DNA from: Bacteroidales bacterium UBA5226
Lineage (GTDB): Bacteria; Bacteroidota; Bacteroidia; Bacteroidales; UBA932
Assembly (NCBI GenBank): GCA_002409325.1
Contig: DHUU01000019.1
Coordinates: 1-51,540, forward strand
DNA length: 51,540 nt
Reading direction: 5' to 3'
Of this stretch, positions 49,779 to 51,540 are shown one piece after another; position 1 is the stretch's first letter; each line of letters starts with the position of its first letter. The position numbers were made by a program, and so were the translations under genes. The notes below the pieces were generated by a model. It did no database searches and was not told the origin of the DNA. It worked only from the letters and a program-made list of their open reading frames with translations.

Positions 49779-51497
49779 TCAAACGACCGCCTGGTGGTCT
49801 TCAAAGCGGCGCGCCATTTCCTCTGCCCTTTTCACAGCAAAGCTGATATGACTGCAAATATTTTCCTGACCTATCTTTTCTGAGAATCCACTCTTATCCA
49901 ATACATTATGAACATTTTCATTCACCCCCGACAGGACAATTTGAATGCCTTCTTTTTTTGACATTCTGAAAAAGCTTTGCAGGTTATGTAAACCGGTTGA
50001 ATCCATAAACGGGACCTTTCTCATTCGTATGATCCGAACCAGTGGCTTATCACGCACCTGTCTCATGCTTTCATCAAACTTATTTGCAATACCAAAGAAG
50101 AACGGCCCGTCAATTTCGTAGACTTCTATCCTTTCAGGGAGTATAAGTACTTCATCTTTATCATGTACATCGCTCTCGTGACTCAGGTCTACGATATCCC
50201 TGAGTACAGAAACACTGGAGGTTTCTATTACACGCCTCATGAACAGGAACATGGCCAGTAGTAATCCAAGTTCAATAGCAACTGTCAGGTCAAAGAATAC
50301 GGTCAGCAGGAAAGTGGTCAGCAATACAGCCACATCGCTCTTTGGGTTTTTCAGCAAAGCGTGGAATGTCCTCCATTCACTCATATTATAAGCCACAATA
50401 ATCAACACCCCGGCCAGGCAGGCCATGGGTATGTGCGTTGTCAGCGGGCCCAGAAAAAGAAGGATGAGCAAAAGGACCACCGCATGAATAATGCCGGCTA
50501 TGGGGGTTTGTCCGCCATTTTTAATATTAGTCATTGTCCGGGCAATAGCTCCCGTAACGGGGATGCCTCCGAACAAAGGTACTACCATATTCGCTGCTCC
50601 CTGGGCTATTAATTCGGTATTGGAATCGTGCCTCTTTCCTGTTACTCCATCGGCCACTGCTGCAGACAACAGGGACTCAATAGCTCCCAGCACAGCTATG
50701 GTAAAAGCAGGCGAAATGAGTTCGGTTATGGTCGTAAAGGTTATCGAAAGGCCTTCCGGCTGAGGCAAAGCGGCCTTTATAGTGAAACGGTCACCAATCG
50801 TTTCAATGGAAGTATCCCCGGTAAAACGCCGGTACAGGTATACAAGCAGGGTCATCAGGACTATGGCTGCCAGAGATCCAGGAATCTTTTTTGTAACTCG
50901 TGGGGTGAAAATAATAAGCCCAATACTTGCCAGGCCAACTATAAGTGATGTATAGGATAGTGAACTTATGTTAGTAGCATAGGCTCCCCATTTGGATATA
51001 AAATCTGCAGGTACATTTTCTATCTGCAATCCCAATAAATCTTTGATTTGCGTGGAAAAAATAGTTAACGCAATACCACTTGTGAAGCCTACGATAATGG
51101 GGTAAGGGATAAATTTAATGACACTGCCAAGCTTAAAAAGCCCCATAAGCAATAACAAAACGCCTGCAAGGAAGGTGGCTATGGCCAATCCTTCCAGTCC
51201 GTAGTTCTGAACAATCCCGTATACGATAACTATAAAAGCCCCCGTTGGACCTCCTATCTGAACCGTCGATCCTCCCAGGAAAGAGACAATAAAACCCCCT
51301 ATGATTGCCGTAATCAGCCCTTTTTCCGGACTTACTCCCGATGCAATCCCAAATGCAATGGCTAGCGGCAACGCAACTATTCCTACAATAATGCCAGCCA
51401 TCAGATCCTTCATAAACTTCTCCCTGGTGTAGGATTTGATTGAAGTCAGGAGAGTCGGTCTGAATGCCAAATTGTAATTACGAATTCTATTGATCAT
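49779..51497 (-). CDS. SulP family anion transporter with STAS domain
   Basis: 572 residues from ATG 51497 (MINRIRNYNL); the frame is open further upstream, but the next candidate start there is a TTG. The SulP membrane domain has about 12-14 helices: KDLMAGIIVGIVALPLAIAF, GGSTVQIGGPTGAFIVIVYG, SNTELIAQGAANMVVPLFGG and PVTGAIARTMTNIKNGGQTP. The C-terminal STAS domain starts near residue 440 (EIDGPFFFGIANKFDESM, MRKVPFMDSTGLHNLQSF). SulP proteins carry sulfate, bicarbonate or dicarboxylates; the substrate cannot be told. Its neighbour, the nan locus, is transcribed in the same direction but has its own promoter. Confidence 0.94.
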   Translation of the reverse strand: MINRIRNYNLAFRPTLLTSIKSYTREKFMKDLMAGIIVGIVALPLAIAFGIASGVSPEKGLITAIIGGFIVSFLGGSTVQIGGPTGAFIVIVYGIVQNYGLEGLAIATFLAGVLLLLMGLFKLGSVIKFIPYPIIVGFTSGIALTIFSTQIKDLLGLQIENVPADFISKWGAYATNISSLSYTSLIVGLASIGLIIFTPRVTKKIPGSLAAIVLMTLLVYLYRRFTGDTSIETIGDRFTIKAALPQPEGLSITFTTITELISPAFTIAVLGAIESLLSAAVADGVTGKRHDSNTELIAQGAANMVVPLFGGIPVTGAIARTMTNIKNGGQTPIAGIIHAVVLLLILLFLGPLTTHIPMACLAGVLIIVAYNMSEWRTFHALLKNPKSDVAVLLTTFLLTVFFDLTVAIELGLLLAMFLFMRRVIETSSVSVLRDIVDLSHESDVHDKDEVLILPERIEVYEIDGPFFFGIANKFDESMRQVRDKPLVRIIRMRKVPFMDSTGLHNLQSFFRMSKKEGIQIVLSGVNENVHNVLDKSGFSEKIGQENICSHISFAVKRAEEMARRFEDHQAVV

Positions 51498-51540
51498 TGT
51501 TTCAGGTAGTATTAGTTTTAACGACAAAACCCCTGGCCTT

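Noticed and set aside
1..51540. CRISPR arrays, rRNA, tRNA, insertion sequences, phage genes
   Set aside because: No regularly spaced direct repeats, no GTTCRANNC-type T-loop context, and no transposase, integrase or phage structural proteins were found in the translated frames.

Overview
The window is a chromosomal segment of a Bacteroidota bacterium, almost certainly of order Bacteroidales. It carries SusC/SusD and other TonB-dependent receptors, DUF4876 and DUF6850 proteins, several -7 boxes of the Bacteroidota TAnnTTTG type, many short lipoprotein signals, and an SDR-type threonine dehydrogenase next to kbl. I cannot name a genus. There are no rRNA, tRNA, CRISPR, IS or phage genes, so this looks like metabolic chromosome rather than a mobile island.

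Layout, left to right. (1) 1-3.2 kb: the N-terminal part of a TPR-LytS type sensor kinase and a small HTH regulator, both on minus. (2) 3.2-11.9 kb: scattered housekeeping and envelope genes: amidase lipoprotein, Kup potassium transporter, VWA protein, Cache-like lipoprotein, ThpR, and an OadB plus tiny OadG-like pair. (3) 11.1-15.5 kb: complete phosphate uptake operon pstS-pstC-pstA-pstB-phoU (minus). (4) 15.7-18.1 kb: divergent L-threonine dehydrogenase and kbl, which together turn threonine into glycine and acetyl-CoA. (5) 18.2-22.8 kb: secreted S9 peptidase coupled to a C69 dipeptidase. (6) 23.1-35.6 kb: a same-strand block of two C25 (gingipain-like) peptidase genes holding three C25 modules with helical-repeat regions, then a TonB receptor, a DUF4876 lipoprotein and a DUF6850 barrel. 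It has a recognisable promoter behind a long, structured leader and a strong terminator at the far end. (7) 35.7-49.6 kb: a tightly packed sialic-acid utilisation locus: GntR/FadR regulator, sodium/solute symporter with an extra N-terminal domain, NanA aldolase, SusC, SusD, sialidase, D-lyxose-isomerase-like cupin, secreted metallophosphoesterase, DUF4432 epimerase-like protein and a secreted YhcH-family protein, closed by a terminator. (8) 49.8-51.5 kb: SulP anion transporter.

How the parts work together. The organism appears to live on host- or detritus-derived protein and glycoprotein. Sialidase and SusCD capture sialic acid; NanA splits it to ManNAc and pyruvate; secreted S9, C69 and C25 peptidases release peptides; TDH/KBL route threonine to glycine and acetyl-CoA. 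The nan locus has no recognisable nanE or nanK, which makes its sugar isomerase/epimerase-like genes the interesting part.

The least expected signal is non-coding. Seven copies of a roughly 60-80 nt hairpin element lie in the intergenic gaps. They share a loop core (AGCCTCGGC followed by an A-rich run) and similar ends (CGCTG near the 5' end, GCAGCG near the 3' end), while their arms differ in sequence yet stay self-complementary. Two pairs form the same minus-then-plus composite unit, like the BIMEs built from REP sequences in other bacteria. I do not recognise this family.
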